DNA from: Rhodocollybia butyracea
Lineage: Eukaryota; Basidiomycota; Agaricomycetes; Agaricales; Omphalotaceae
Direction of reading: 5' to 3'
DNA length: 64,000 bases
NCBI GenBank assembly: GCA_015501585.1
Contig: JADNRY010000125.1
Span: 1 to 64,000, forward strand
A model generated the notes under the pieces. The model did not search any database and was not told the origin of the DNA. It saw only the letters and a list, made by a program, of their open reading frames with translations. Positions 1-11,045 of the stretch are shown piece by piece. The position numbers were made by a program, and so were the translations under genes. Each line of letters opens with the position of its first letter. Within the stretch, counting starts at the first letter, position 1.

Positions 1-1531
1 TGGTCGAGGACTTTACGGCGTCACAGCAGCTAGTGCCAGAGTTTGCCTAGGGTTGTTGACAAACCTCGAGATTACTATTCTAGCTAGAGCCAGAGTTTGC
101 CTAGGAGAATCTTAGTTTGTTGTATTGGTTTTGGTTTTGGTTAATTGATTTGGACATACACACCTGGTTCCCTCATACACTCGTACACCCCAACTAGGCT
201 TCTCTCGACTTAGTTCTAAGAGTTGTCTAAGCTTAGTTACCCACGTTAGCGCTACAGTCTTGAACCTGGAGCAGTCACGCGCGTACATCCGATATTACAA
301 GCTTTCCCTCGGGGAATCTCTGACAACCCGCCCTCGCTCCCTTACATATCGATAGTCTGGTTAGGTGCGGTAGTGTTTTTGTTAGGTTGTTTTATAGCAC
401 CTTTCGCATACCTACACGTAAATACCCAAAATATAGCGAACATGAACAATATACACCGCATTTTCAGGTACCCTCCATCCCATGCCTTCTTCTAATAAAT
501 CCCTCCTCCCACCCTCAAATACCAACAACCCTCCATCCTACTTCTCCTCACAAGAGGCAGGCTCTGCAGCTCATGGGGAACGGCATTGGCCCAGAGAAAG
601 CTCCTTCAGGTCACAAATCCAAGAGGAACACAGTCGAGGACCAAACACCGTAGAGATGACACCCATGGGAGTAAGCATGAATCGTGGGTGAGTGGCCTCA
701 ATTTGTGTATTGACCAAGATTTGATTAATGATTTTCAACGTCTAGTAAACAAACATCCATGTTCAAGGAAGTAGGGGAATGACACTTGAGATGCCGCAGT
801 GTCTGCAGGCATGGTTCCTCTCCCAACAATTTATACTGTGCGTAAACAGCTTCAACGAAGCAGGACAGAGTAGGAGATGGCAGGTGATATCTATCCATTG
901 CAATGGTCTAGCAGTTCGGCATTGTTTCCAGTAGCCGGATGGCAGTGGGCGTGGACACAAGCAGCGACCAGGAGGTGAGACTGGTAAAAGTTGGCTTGTG
1001 AGGGAGAGAGATGTGGCAAGAGGGCAGCCTAGGAAGTATATGGGTTCCTCAATTGTGTAAGAAAATTAGAGTTGGGATTTGCGGCAAATGGGCTGGGTGT
1101 GGACGTGGACTCTGCAAGACAATAATTGGCTTGGTTCGTACTGGTATGTGAAAGGTGCTATAAGACAACCTATCAAATAAAATACTGCGCCTAACCAGAC
1201 TATCAACTTGTTTAAAGGGAGCAAGGCTGGGTTGTCAAAGATTCCCCACAGAATGGTATAAGATCAAATATAAGCTAGAACACGCTCCAGTGTCGAAACA
1301 ATGAACTAGCAAAGTGGTGACAAAGTCTAAGATGTTTGTAGGTCTGAACTAGCGAAGACTATTGTCAAGTGCGTGTGTGTATAACCGAACCAACAAAACA
1401 AAACCGATTACAACAAAGTCAAAACACTCCTAGGCAAACTCTGGCTCTAGCTAGCGAAGTAACAACAAGGTTTGAAACACTCCTGGGCAAACTCTGGCTC
1501 CAGCTAGCTTAACACTGTAATGTCCCTGACC
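1..1531. mobile_element. Long inverted-repeat element, left end outside window
   Basis: Two arms (about 1-410 and 1150-1531) are diverged reverse complements of each other. The motif GAGCCAGAGTTTGCCTAGG (near 86 and 31) returns inverted near 1432 and 1485, and the segments around 305-409 and 1152-1250 also match in inverted order. The left arm is still matching at base 1, so the element continues outside the window. The roughly 740-bp spacer has only short open frames and no domain I recognise. This fits a non-autonomous foldback or TIR transposon. No target duplication can be checked because the left end is missing. Confidence 0.7.
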
Positions 1532-3030
1532 AAACCCTGGGTCAAGCTACGAAACTGTAAGTGATACCAAATCACTAGGAACTTGCACCACAATCTTAGT
1601 GGCTCGCTAAACTTTGATTAAAAAGCTAGCTAAGGAACCCACTCTGAAGCCAAATAATTCCTTACTAGATATTGTCCCCTCTAAGGAAATACCTAGATTC
1701 ACACTTAAGACTGATTAAATCTCAAATGGGCACAAAAGCTGTTATGAAGTATATTACACACAACTTCTGACTATGTTAGAGTGACAGCTATGTGACCACG
1801 CAAGCCCTCACCGGTCTACTCTAAATGCTAGCGTAAGATATAATATAATAAACTTCAACAATGAATACAAGTAACTGAACCAGCCTGATGAAGATCACTA
1901 AGGACTTCAAGGACAGGGTTGCCCAGGCCTATTATATGGGAACAAGTAAACTTCGGCGGTGAGAGACTCTTAACTTTGTCACAATGGGTGGTTATGAGAG
2001 GTGGCAAGATAACTTGTTTTATTGGATAAATACATTGGGCTTATATATTGGATTTATTCTAGTTTTATACAAAAAGAGATGAAACAGAGATGGAAGGAAT
2101 AGAAAAATAAGGAAAGTGGGGAAATTTAGCTAGGAAAGGAAACTCCTGCCTGGATTTAATATTACAACCTCGAGAAATCCGCCAAAACGTGTATATGGTC
2201 TGGAATTGGGTATGAAAATAAAAATATTAAAATGGTTAAGATATTCTGGTCCTAGAGATCTGGTTCCACATCAGACCATCCGCTCCACCGGAGGTACTAT
2301 GTTTCATGCCCCAAGGGCTGTTCACCTAGGCTCTCTGATGTAGTTTTGGACACTTCGAGTTTCCCCCTTCCAGTCCCATATCATAATAACATGTTTGGGC
2401 GTTGAGCCTTTTCGCTAGCTGTACAAAGATACCCAGAACGCCCAGGACATATATACATTGGTACAAGTCACAAAGTGCATGCAAGTGCCTTCCACAGGCT
2501 TGGCGGTAAGTGCCCTACTACCCAGTTCCTTGAATTAATGTATTAGGGTTTCACTAGTCAATAGTCGGCCAATATCATATATCAAATTTGCTTCAACGAG
2601 ATCTCTGCTGCGAGTCCCTCTTTTGTTCCGACCAGCCGAATCGTTACAACTGAGATCCACCGGTCCGTAAGGCGATCCTAGATCTGTTCCTCCGGCATTC
2701 ATCTTTCTGCTAGCCAAGTACAAGGCTTGCTCCCTCTAAGTCCTTCCCTTAGTAACGCGTCTGCTAGCACTCATCCCACTTCGAGACATCCTTATATGCA
2801 GTTGTAAGCAATTGGGTAGGTAGAAACTAGACTGACAATCTAGTGCTAATGTCTCTGGGCACCTCGAGTATACTTTGCTAGCTTAGTATCAGGCTGCGCT
2901 TGTGGGCACACCATCACGGCTAACTGAGTCTTATCGTTGAGATACTAAGCATCGGCTACAGCTATCACGTTCGGGCTCCGCATAACTCTCTTATTGTACG
3001 TGTAGACCGCATACTGTGTCAAAATATACG
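1532..3030. other. Intergenic or repeat-derived stretch, no gene seen
   Basis: About 1.5 kb without a supportable coding region. Only short frames interrupted by stops are seen on either strand. The composition and its position between the inverted-repeat element and a LINE relic suggest old transposon sequence, but I found no terminal repeats or protein motif in it. Confidence 0.4.
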
Positions 3031-3034
3031 GCTA

Positions 3035-3331
3035 CAAGCCTAGGCGCAAAATCTGCATATTAGCGACGCAGCGATAGCCTGTATGGAAGCCATTTTGAGA
3101 CGCTGGAATTGTGCCCGCCTCCTCCAGAGCCTGAGTGAGTTTGAGGTGGACCAGAAGTGAGGCAAATTTGAGGATGCAACTCTCCAGTGCAATGGCCTGG
3201 TAGTTATTGGGGTCAGTGGTGTCCTTACCAATCTTGGCTAGTGCAATGATGATTGCCACCAACCACAAGGAAGGGATTTCACATCCACAGACAGCCCGCT
3301 GAAAAAGAGGGAGTAATCTATATCTATCTAT
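3035..3331 (-). pseudogene. LINE-type reverse transcriptase fragment
   Basis: The minus-strand translation contains GKDTTDPNNYQAIALESC followed by PASQNGFHTGYR. This is the classic N-terminal block of non-LTR retrotransposon reverse transcriptases (G-K-D-x-T-x-P-x-N-Y-R-P-I-x-L and S-Q-x-G-F-R-x-G-x-x). Only this portion remains, roughly 90 residues: there is no endonuclease domain upstream and no YxDD catalytic block downstream. It is therefore a truncated, non-functional relic. The assignment to a LINE RT is firm; the clade cannot be told from this piece. Confidence 0.8.
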
Positions 3332-3550
3332 CTGTCCTTTTGCAAATGTGCTCTTGCAAAATGCAGCAGGCTTTTTTTTTCCACGGTTCTTTTTCTTTTT
3401 TGTTCCCCTCTTCCAAGTTAAACCTCTCCCACAGCCGGCCCCTGTCAAACATCCACGTCCTCAATCTTCACAAGTCTCTCATCGAAAAGTTTCTTTGAAC
3501 ACTTACTAGTGCCAGCACATCCTTAACCTTTCCTCAATGCTGACTCAACA

Positions 3551-3790
3551 CATCAGGAAAAGCTGTTTTTGCCTAGGTGACCCCAGAGTGGCCTAAAGCA
3601 AACTAGGTGACCTATGAATCCTATGGCATCCTAGGAATTTGGGCTTGTCCCTTGCCAGTCAAGGCTCTTGAGGATTCCCTAGGCAAACCTGGGCAAACCT
3701 AGGCTTGCCCAATGCCATAGGATTCATAGGTCACCTAGTTTGCTTTAGGCCACTCTGGGGTCACCTAGGCAAAAACGGCTTTTCCTGATG
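3551..3790. repeat. Hairpin MITE with 79-bp near-perfect arms
   Basis: Positions 3551-3629 and 3712-3790 are reverse complements with a single mismatch over 79 bp, separated by an 82-bp loop that is itself rich in CCTAGG. The outer ends read CATCAGGAAAAGC. No coding capacity. The near-identity of the arms suggests recent activity or gene conversion. No convincing target duplication flanks it. Confidence 0.85.
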
Positions 3791-3894
3791 CATGCGGTGT
3801 CTGGGCTCAATCATTCTGTCCCCAGGCTGGATGTTTTTGCACCTGGGACGACCTTTGAGCTGGAGCAATCTTATCACTTTTGCACTGCGTTTCA

Positions 3895-4349
3895 ACTAAG
3901 GTTAAACCTCGCGTGAGATTTTCTGGGTTAAACCAGCAGGCTCAAGAGTTGAGTAAGATCTGGATCTTTGATACAATTCCCACGGAGGGTCTCCCCCCCC
4001 ATTTTTGGAAGGAGTCCAGGCACGTGCGTGATAATGCCGCTGAGCTGCCGATAGACCCTGATTCAACATTTCTGTAGATATCAAGTACATAGCATACTGT
4101 TCTATTTGATATAACTACATTCTATATAGCTTCTGGCTTCAATATCAATCCTTGAACACAGGAATCTTTGAAGACACTCAACAATTGCTCAGCGATACGG
4201 ATTCGGGATTCAATGCCGAACGGTCCGGCACAGAAGGCTGACAGCTCCTGACAGCTCGCGTGGTAACATGGCGTATCCCCGATCCAGATCTTGCTCGACT
4301 CTTGAGCGGGGTGTACACTAGTAATTAGCCGCCCGGCAATAACGACCAC
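3895..4349. repeat. Inverted pair of related sequence fragments
   Basis: The forward frame near 3940-3980 reads AQELSKIWIFDT and the reverse frame near 4270-4310 reads AQESSKIWIGDT. The underlying DNA is inverted and similar over about 30-40 bp. This may be a degraded inverted-repeat element or two inverted fragments of one gene. The similarity fades quickly on either side and no family is recognised. Confidence 0.35.
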
Positions 4350-5031
4350 ATGTTGCCTCCCATACCCGCGAGGATAGCAGTATCCAGGACTGAGATAAGT
4401 AGCTTTACATGAATTATATGTAGGAGGGCGATTAACGTGTGTGATAACTCAAGTTATTCTGAGGACTCAGGCTCTGCACCTTAGGCCTTATTACTTGAAG
4501 CTTGTGTCGTATTGAGAAAGATTTTGATTACAAGAAAACAGAACCCAGGAACGCCTTATATTGGAAGTGACAATGAATTCATCGTAGGGAACGACTGATA
4601 TCAGGACATAATCAGGGCAGGTGAGGTACAAGTGGCCTTATCGTCCGGTACCAGCAGACTCGAGTCCTTGTTGTATTACGGAGACGTTTGCCATAACTAG
4701 AGTGTTTCCGGCAACTTTAAAATGGATCGTGACTCGCACTGGAAAACCACGATAAGTTAGAACAACTAGAGTGATATCGATGCAGATGCTGTAGATGCAG
4801 ACTCTGTACCTTTATCTGGAACGTTATCGGGTTATTCTCTTTGAGGCTTGTATGTTTCAACTTCAGATACTCTTCATGCGTTGTCGAGAATCGTATCTAG
4901 AGATCATACAGGTGCTGTAAGCAAGGTAATCTTCTTTCGATCCGCTAAATAGCCCTCTGAACTAACTCTCTCCAGTGATCCTGTGGTGGTCGGCGTCTAA
5001 ATAAGCGCCGGATGCTCTTTTCACTCTCATC
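4350..5031. other. Intergenic, upstream of ATG12
   Basis: No coding region is supported here. It contains short frames only and presumably includes the ATG12 promoter. No clear TATA box was seen close to the start codon. Confidence 0.4.
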
Positions 5032-5615
5032 ATGTCCGACAGTACAGAACGCCCAATACCTTCATGGGCATCTCCGGATTCCGCTGAAACAAACGAAGAA
5101 GTGTTGACAGCCCTACAAACATACAAGAAAAAGGATGCTGATAAAGGTGCGCACGTCAACACTTGTGCCAGTCTGCTGTTGTAAACTCATGTCCACCAGT
5201 CATCGTCCGTTTCAAAGCTGTCGGGAATGCTCCAATTATGAAGCAAAACTTCTTCAAAATTACGTCGGCGAACAGATTCCAAGCTGTGATTCAGTTTCTG
5301 CGGAAGGAACTGGGATATAAGGGTACGGAGCCTCTGGTGAGTTCAATCCCTGGCTCGCGAACCAGCTACATATCAACGGAGGGTTGTCAGCATACATATA
5401 TCAATCTTGCGTTTTCACCCGCCCCGGACGACACTGTTGCAAACTTGTTTAAAGTTCGTTCAAATACTTCATACAGCTTTTTGCTACTGATGCCCCGGCT
5501 CCAGTCGTTTCAAACCGACAATCATCTCATTGTAAATTACAGGTATGCGCGTATATCACTTCCCATGCTCATCCCTTCTGAACATTTCTTCAGCACGACA
5601 GCCGCATGGGGCTAA
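5032..5615 (+). CDS. ATG12: Ubiquitin-like autophagy protein Atg12
   Basis: Atg12 is the ubiquitin-like modifier conjugated to Atg5; with Atg16 the conjugate promotes Atg8 lipidation on the growing autophagosome. Five exons (5032-5146, 5200-5336, 5391-5453, 5505-5542, 5594-5615) join in frame to 124 residues. Visible landmarks are [20 protein letters not shown], then [27 protein letters not shown] and the diagnostic C-terminus NYSTTAAWG, which ends in the conjugating glycine with no propeptide, as known for Atg12. Introns are 51-54 nt with GT-AG ends. The start is the first ATG in frame ([11 protein letters not shown]) and gives a short, variable N-terminal extension typical of fungal Atg12. 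The gene looks intact. Confidence 0.95.
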
Positions 5616-5924
5616 TCATCTTGTACATGTACTTGTATACCCTCTTAATCTATCTCGTAATGAATCAGCAACATCGCATCGCATAGTTCTTTTCGTTGGC
5701 TCTACTTCGTTGACTTGGATGATTGATGCACATTCAATTACAAGGCCACCAACCGCGCAGGCTGACAATTGCTTGGTATACATTGACACTCCGTGTCTGC
5801 GAGCCGTAGTCAGCACTACCGCCCAGAAAACGGAATCGGACAATTTTTGGGTATGATACGATTCTCATTTTCTATGCTTCAATATATATACATATAAGTC
5901 TTTAGAAGATGTCGAAAAGCAAAA

Positions 5925-6816
5925 ATGCCTGCTACGTATGACAAGTTCGTTCCTTCCCACTTTCCCGAGTTTCTCGCTCGAGCCAATTTCCACTCATCCT
6001 ATATCGACCTAGCAGAGCTAAGAAAGTTTGACGACGTCGCGAATAGGTTTCAACCTTCGTCCCAGCTTTCCGAAAAGCTTAATTCTCAGACGCTACTCAA
6101 CCACTGTTTACGATGCTACTATTTCTCTATCGCTATACTCGATGCTGGCTTTCCATCCAATACCCCTTCAGTACCCCAGATCTCCCGCGAGGAGCTCATT
6201 AAACAGTTGTATCTCACCTGTATCCTGCATGACCTTGGCCTCAGTACTCATGAGGATGCTGCTTCCCATCCTGCTCACGATATGACATTCGAGTTTCACG
6301 GGGGTCTTATGGTATATGAACACCTACGAGCGGAATACGCTCCTAGCCTCGTTCTAGATGACTCTCAAATCGCGGATATCACACAAAGCATCATGCTTCA
6401 TGATGTCTTTTTCGATGCGGGGATGTCCTCAGCCACCGGCATGCTCATGCAGCTCTCCGCTTTCTTCGACATGCTTGGATATGGGGTCTACGGCACAGAC
6501 TCGATGGAATGCATGCTCCACAGAGATACAGTGAGAGAGCTTGAAAAGGCATTTCCCCGCGGTGATATGGTTGAAGGGAGTACTTATGCAGCTCAAGAGA
6601 TGATGAGAGTCAAGCCAAATTGCCATCTGACGCGCGCAGTGAGTTCCTCTTGTTGTTCGAGTGATATTTGATCTTTAATGACGATTACACCAGCCCACTT
6701 TTGCAGCTCGTCTCATCAAGGGGGTACATTGCTTGGCCGATTCTCACTGATCTGTCTTCAGGAATATTGAGACTCAGCTGTGGTACTGTTCGATAGGTGG
6801 CGCTTTCGCGGTATAA
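5925..6816 (+). CDS. Cyanamide hydratase-like HD-domain protein
   Basis: Resembles the fungal cyanamide hydratase (urea hydro-lyase, DDI2/DDI3-like) branch of the HD superfamily, metal-dependent enzymes that hydrate cyanamide to urea. The first exon (5925-6638) encodes 238 residues with the expected metal ligands: NHCLRC (His60), the LHDLG motif (His102-Asp103) and FEFHGG (His125), followed by the conserved stretch SIMLHDVFFD. A second exon (6694-6723) and a third (6778-6816) are inferred from GT-AG introns of 55 and 54 nt and give about 260 residues, near the family size. The extreme C-terminus is less certain because the last acceptor could be placed differently. Substrate is inferred from family only. 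The gene lies 310 bp downstream of ATG12 on the same strand. Confidence 0.82.
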
Positions 6817-7148
6817 TCATTTTGTCCAAGTACGTTCTGCTTCGCATTCGCAGTACGTGTGGGATTCATCTCATTCAGAGAGAAGTTTAAGTATTCTTGA
6901 ATAATCATCACCCCGCAATGAGGCGTTTGGGGTATTGAGAAAGGCCAGCTGATGCTCTAAAGGCTGCGCTTTCTCTTTACTTGGTTCATCTGACGTTGGA
7001 TTTTGAGGGATGAGATGTCAAGGATACTTTCCATTGGCCTCGATGCTGCTGAGTCGTTACTATAAGTAAGATGATACAGGACAACTGCTGTTGATTCCAT
7101 ACAACGTACTATCTGCGGAACCGCAACAGAGTCATCGTTACAGGACCA
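6817..7148. other. Intergenic spacer
   Basis: About 330 bp between the HD-domain gene and the next gene. No ORF or recognisable regulatory element supported. Confidence 0.4.
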
Positions 7149-7681
7149 TGCCATACATTCCTCCTCACCTACGTCCTGGGACCAATGCTCGACCTGAACT
7201 TCCTCCTTCGTCTTCGAAAAGTCACACTATGCCTGAGCTACAGGCATATTTTGCATTGATGGGTTGGATAGTGTTTCTATCGGCGGCCACACCCTCAACG
7301 GAACTTCAGACAATGAACTGAGGTTCCTTATCATATTCCGTGGTGCGCACCCTCGCTACTCCGCTCTAGGATCGCAAATTTTCTGTCATTCGCATCTCGA
7401 GCTCTTGCATACTGCCGTAGGCAAGGTGGTCCCTGTGTTCAAGGCCATTGGCTTGGATGGGGAGAACGAGGGGTGCCAGGTGGTATTTGACAAATGGGTA
7501 AAAGTAAGAGGTGTTGTGTATTATGAACCTGGATCGAAGGGAGGTAAAGGAGCTGCTGAAGATCAAATTTGGAGACAGAGAGCGGGATGAAATGCAGTGG
7601 AGACAGAGCTTGAATTATCGATGGGCGGTGGTGCAATTGGGGAGGAGCCCAGAGAGGAGAGGAGAACCAATGACAACATGA
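7149..7681 (+). pseudogene. Unknown conserved protein, frame broken
   Basis: The N-terminus MPYIPPHLRPG is a common start in a family of fungal proteins of unknown function. A downstream frame reads SIGGHTLNG, then IIFRGAHPRYSALGSQ and VVYYEPGSK. Near 7545 the plausible frame shifts by one base and continues as VKELLKIKFGDRERDEMQW up to a stop at 7679-7681. An intron between about 7172 and 7243 would join the N-terminus to the second block. The frame jump in a short G run has no intron to explain it, so this is a pseudogene or a sequence indel. Function unknown. Confidence 0.5.
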
Positions 7682-7853
7682 TCTGACTGAGTGAGTGTAT
7701 TCCAACGGGAAAGGCATAGCAACTAAACATTATCATGAGTTCAGTATTCTCTCTTTTATCAACTGTATGAATGCTGGCTAGGGGTCGGACAATTGCACAT
7801 CTCAGAAGCAATTCTGGAGATATATATCGTATACAGTATGATACTACAGGTTT

Positions 7854-8687
7854 CTAGGCCACAAGTGATGGCTGAAGATCTTCCGGGAGAGCGGCTCTGT
7901 TGCGTAACCAGTCTACAATCAATAAGTAATGCGAATACATCTGAAAAGAATAAGTCACTTACCAATAGTCACATCCTCAAGATGATCATCGAAGTCTCCG
8001 AACTTGCGGTGAAGCTTTTGATCACGGACCAGTGATAATGCACGAGACGGAAGGTCGGGGATGTGAGGGAAAAAGAGGATCCAGCGGTGAACGGCTTCAC
8101 GGTGCCTGCGTCGAAAGGCCGCCACGACGATGAAGGTGTTTGGGCAACATAAGGCTATTAGAGATAGATTAGGTTCTCAGAGAGATGATTGAGATAGTGC
8201 GCACAATCAAGGCGGCATGGTCGGGAGAGCCTATCTTGTCTCCATCAATCTAAAGCCTCCAGTCAGCGCAAGCCTACAAGTTGTAACAGTGAGCGTACCA
8301 CTAAGGCAACAGCATCTCCAAATCCTTCCTTGATTTTGCTTGCGACTTTTTCGCCAACCGGTACTAATGCTGTATCCAATGATTCACAGGCCTGGTAATA
8401 CCCAACTAACGATAGACCCAGCTCCTCTGCGTGTTTCCCAGCCTTTCTGGAAGCGTAAGTCCATCAGATACGTGGGGCTCAGAGCCAAAGGTACTTACGA
8501 GGTCTAATCCAATTTCCATCATTGGACTAAGACTTGTCCAATGGTGAAGCAGGGGTACTGCATCGACAATTTCTACGGTTCCAGAGGTGGATTTTCCTAG
8601 TAAGACGCCATTTACTTGGAGATGAGGGTGTCTGGCGGCATGGAAAAAGATTTTGAAATAAGTGACGGGGCCGACAGTGTAGTTCAT
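7854..8687 (-). CDS. EMC8: ER membrane protein complex subunit 8/9 (EMC8), one-base frame break
   Basis: EMC8/9 is a peripheral cytosolic subunit of the EMC insertase for tail-anchored and multipass membrane proteins, with an MPN-like fold. Exons on the minus strand are 8499-8687, 8299-8442, 8205-8249, 7963-8154 and 7854-7912. They read YFKIFFHAARHPHLQVNGVL, VDAVPLLHHW, HAEELGLSLVGYYQACES, IDGDKIGSPDHAALI, SWRPFD, KFGDFDDHLEDVTIDWLRN. All splice phases agree except inside exon 4, where a C run at 8057-8060 appears one base short, moving the frame between the SLTSP and LPSRAL blocks. All other blocks are well conserved, so a sequencing or assembly indel is as likely as a real mutation. Expected length about 209 residues. 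Confidence 0.88.
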
Positions 8688-9138
8688 CTTTTAAAGAATC
8701 GGAAGCAACAAAGTCAATCCGAAAATTATCTAAGGCGCTATAGTTGCCAAGCGTTGACGCGGGACTGTGATAGACACGTGCCGAGTGACAGTCGTGACAG
8801 ACTAATATTAGAACTACAACGTTCTTGTCCTGTGGGACGCATTGGGTCCTAATTCAACTCACAGTTATGTACTTAGAGCTCCTCGGTTCCCTTCCGCAAG
8901 ATTCCGATTCCCATGGATTCCATCGTGTCACTGGATGAGTTATTTACTCTCTTACTAAGGGCCAATAATTCCTTGTAACTATACTCTACCGTCCGGCTTC
9001 CGAGACTTGATATAAATCATCAACCTCGAACTCTGCACTCTACGGTTCGTCTTCCGAAACAACTCTTCACTCTACCGTTCAGCTTCCGAAGCTTGATATA
9101 AATCGTAAAGCTCAACTTCAAAGTTTTCTCATCTCACA
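8688..9138 (+). promoter_or_regulatory. Divergent promoter with duplicated TATA block
   Basis: Intergenic region between EMC8 (leftward) and the first ketoreductase (rightward). Two similar blocks, about 8981-9033 and 9069-9118, each contain ACTCTACCGT, then CTTCCGA, then GATATAAAT (9009-9017 and 9095-9103). The second TATA-like motif lies 36 bp before the ATG. A single equivalent block precedes the second ketoreductase near 10975-11025, so this looks like a local promoter duplication. Confidence 0.6.
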
Positions 9139-10470
9139 ATGACTATCGTTCCATCTGGCAAAATTCTGGTCACTGGTGCCAATGGTTACCTCGCTGCCTG
9201 GGTCGTTCGTCGATTTCTCGAGAAAGGATACTCCGTTCGTGGAACAGTCCGTTCTGAGAAAAAAGCCGTGCATCTGAACAAGACCTTCGCCCATTACAAA
9301 GAAAAGTACGAAACCGTCGTTGTGGAGGATATTACCAAGGTTTGTCTGGATTGCTGTTTGTGAGCTTTTCTGACAGCAGCTATAGGAGGGTGCATTCGAT
9401 AAAGCTGTCATCGGGGTAGATGGGATCGCACACACAGGCAAGAAAAATCTTTATGTCGGAGCCACTGCCGTGTACCTAACTATCACACAGCGTCTCCTTT
9501 TCACTTCAAAGCCGACGACCCTGCAGAAATCATTCGTCCAGCTGTGGACGGGACACTCGGTATTCTCAAAAGCGCTCTGAATATTTCCTCTGTCCGACGT
9601 ATCGTCGTGACATCATCCACTGCAGCTATTATCTCATTCCACTCAGAGCGAAAAGTTTTCACCGAATTAGACTGGAATGAACAGTCGCTAGAGGAAGTAC
9701 AACAACAAGGGAAAAATGCGAATCAAGGAGCCAAGTATCGTGCTAGTAAGACATTGGCGGAAAGAGGTGCTTTTTGTTTTTTTTTTTCAAGTCGGCTTCC
9801 CGAAACTTGCGATTGACCCGATCTCCATGTGTACAGCTGCTTGGGAATTCTACAATGCCAACAAAGCAAAAATTTCTTGGGATCTCGTTACACTGAATCC
9901 ACCATTCGTACGCTCTATCTTGCTATTCGATCTTATTGATAACTGATAGCCTGTTATAGATATTTGGCCCCGTGATCAGTGACATCTCGTCCCCATCCGC
10001 CCTTGGTACCTCCGCCGGAGACTGGTATAACTCTGTTGTTCGTCCTGACAGTGGCGGAAAGTCTCTCGAAGTTCTGGCAACCATTGGTGGAGGCTGGGTT
10101 GATGTTCGAGATATATCGCTGGCGCATGTTCTGGCGTTACAAAAGGCAGAAGCAGGGGAGAACGGCTGCTAATAAGCGCAGGAGAGTTTGTCTTCCAAGA
10201 TTTCAGTGAGCTTTCTTCATTTTTTCCTCGCTGAACTCGAGCTAAGTATAATTCTGCTTAGTTGACGTAGCCAACTCCCTCTCGCCATCGCCCATCCCTT
10301 CACACACTGATCTCCCGAAAGGAAACCCGGGAGCAGGAAAGGGCTTCCAGTCTAAAATTGGTTATGATCCTAGCAAGGCCTCGAAGGTACTGGGCCCGGA
10401 ACTCGTATATCACTCGATCGAGGAAACGACAAGGGATACTTTGGCGGATTTTGAGAGCAGAGGATGGTAG
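9139..10470 (+). pseudogene. NAD(P)-dependent ketoreductase, extended SDR (copy 1, frameshifted)
   Basis: Extended short-chain dehydrogenase of the dihydroflavonol-reductase/GRE2 type, which reduces aldehydes or ketones with NAD(P)H. Exons 9139-9339, 9386-9437, 9491-9766, 9837-9907, 9960-10205 and 10262-10470. Motifs: nucleotide-binding [23 protein letters not shown], the catalytic YRASK pair, and NPPF. Intron 2 (9438-9490) begins with GC instead of GT, and so does its counterpart in copy 2. Near 10155-10158 a run of four G replaces the five G in copy 2, causing a stop 15 bases later; beyond it the original frame continues to FESRGW. Probably a pseudogene or a one-base sequence error; splice phases otherwise agree exactly. 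Confidence 0.85.
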
Positions 10471-11045
10471 TTTGGGGTTACGTCAAGTTTCTTGTACATC
10501 GACTGGAAGGAAGCCATGTCAGCCTGCTATAAATACAGCTGTTTTACTTGCTCATATGTGTTCGTAAGTCTCGTTGCACTTATATAGGATCTGGGATACT
10601 TCGAGTGCCAGTTTGTCAATTACAGTACTTTGAAAAGCCAACGCCGATGGAAATGGATCTCTATCCAACAAGTTCACGAGTGAACGTGTACGCTCAATAT
10701 GAACCAGATCTTCAAAGCTCCCGAAAGACGAAGACGCGACCTACTCTCCCCCTCCTTCATAAATCCGCCTTCTGTTTCTCAGCGGGACCACGTCGGCTCT
10801 TCGGTTCCCTTCCTTCCTTCCTTCCTTGTCGGAAATCTTAATCATGCATTGAACCGGCGGCTTCTTGTGTTCAGACCTTACATACCGGGCCATTCCCTCT
10901 TTTTCTTCCTTCCCGGAACACCTACTTATGAAAAACCCCGTAATTTAATTCTCAGGAATCATCTGCTAATCCCTACTCTACCGATCCGCTTCCGAGACTT
11001 GGTTTAAATAATCAAGCCTGAGCTCCAAAACTCCCCCATTTCACA
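10471..11045. other. Intergenic between ketoreductase copies
   Basis: No coding region. Contains a short TTCC microsatellite near 10806-10826 and, near 10975-11045, sequence clearly related to the promoter of copy 1, ending in the same context around the start codon. This marks the edge of the tandem duplication. Confidence 0.55.
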
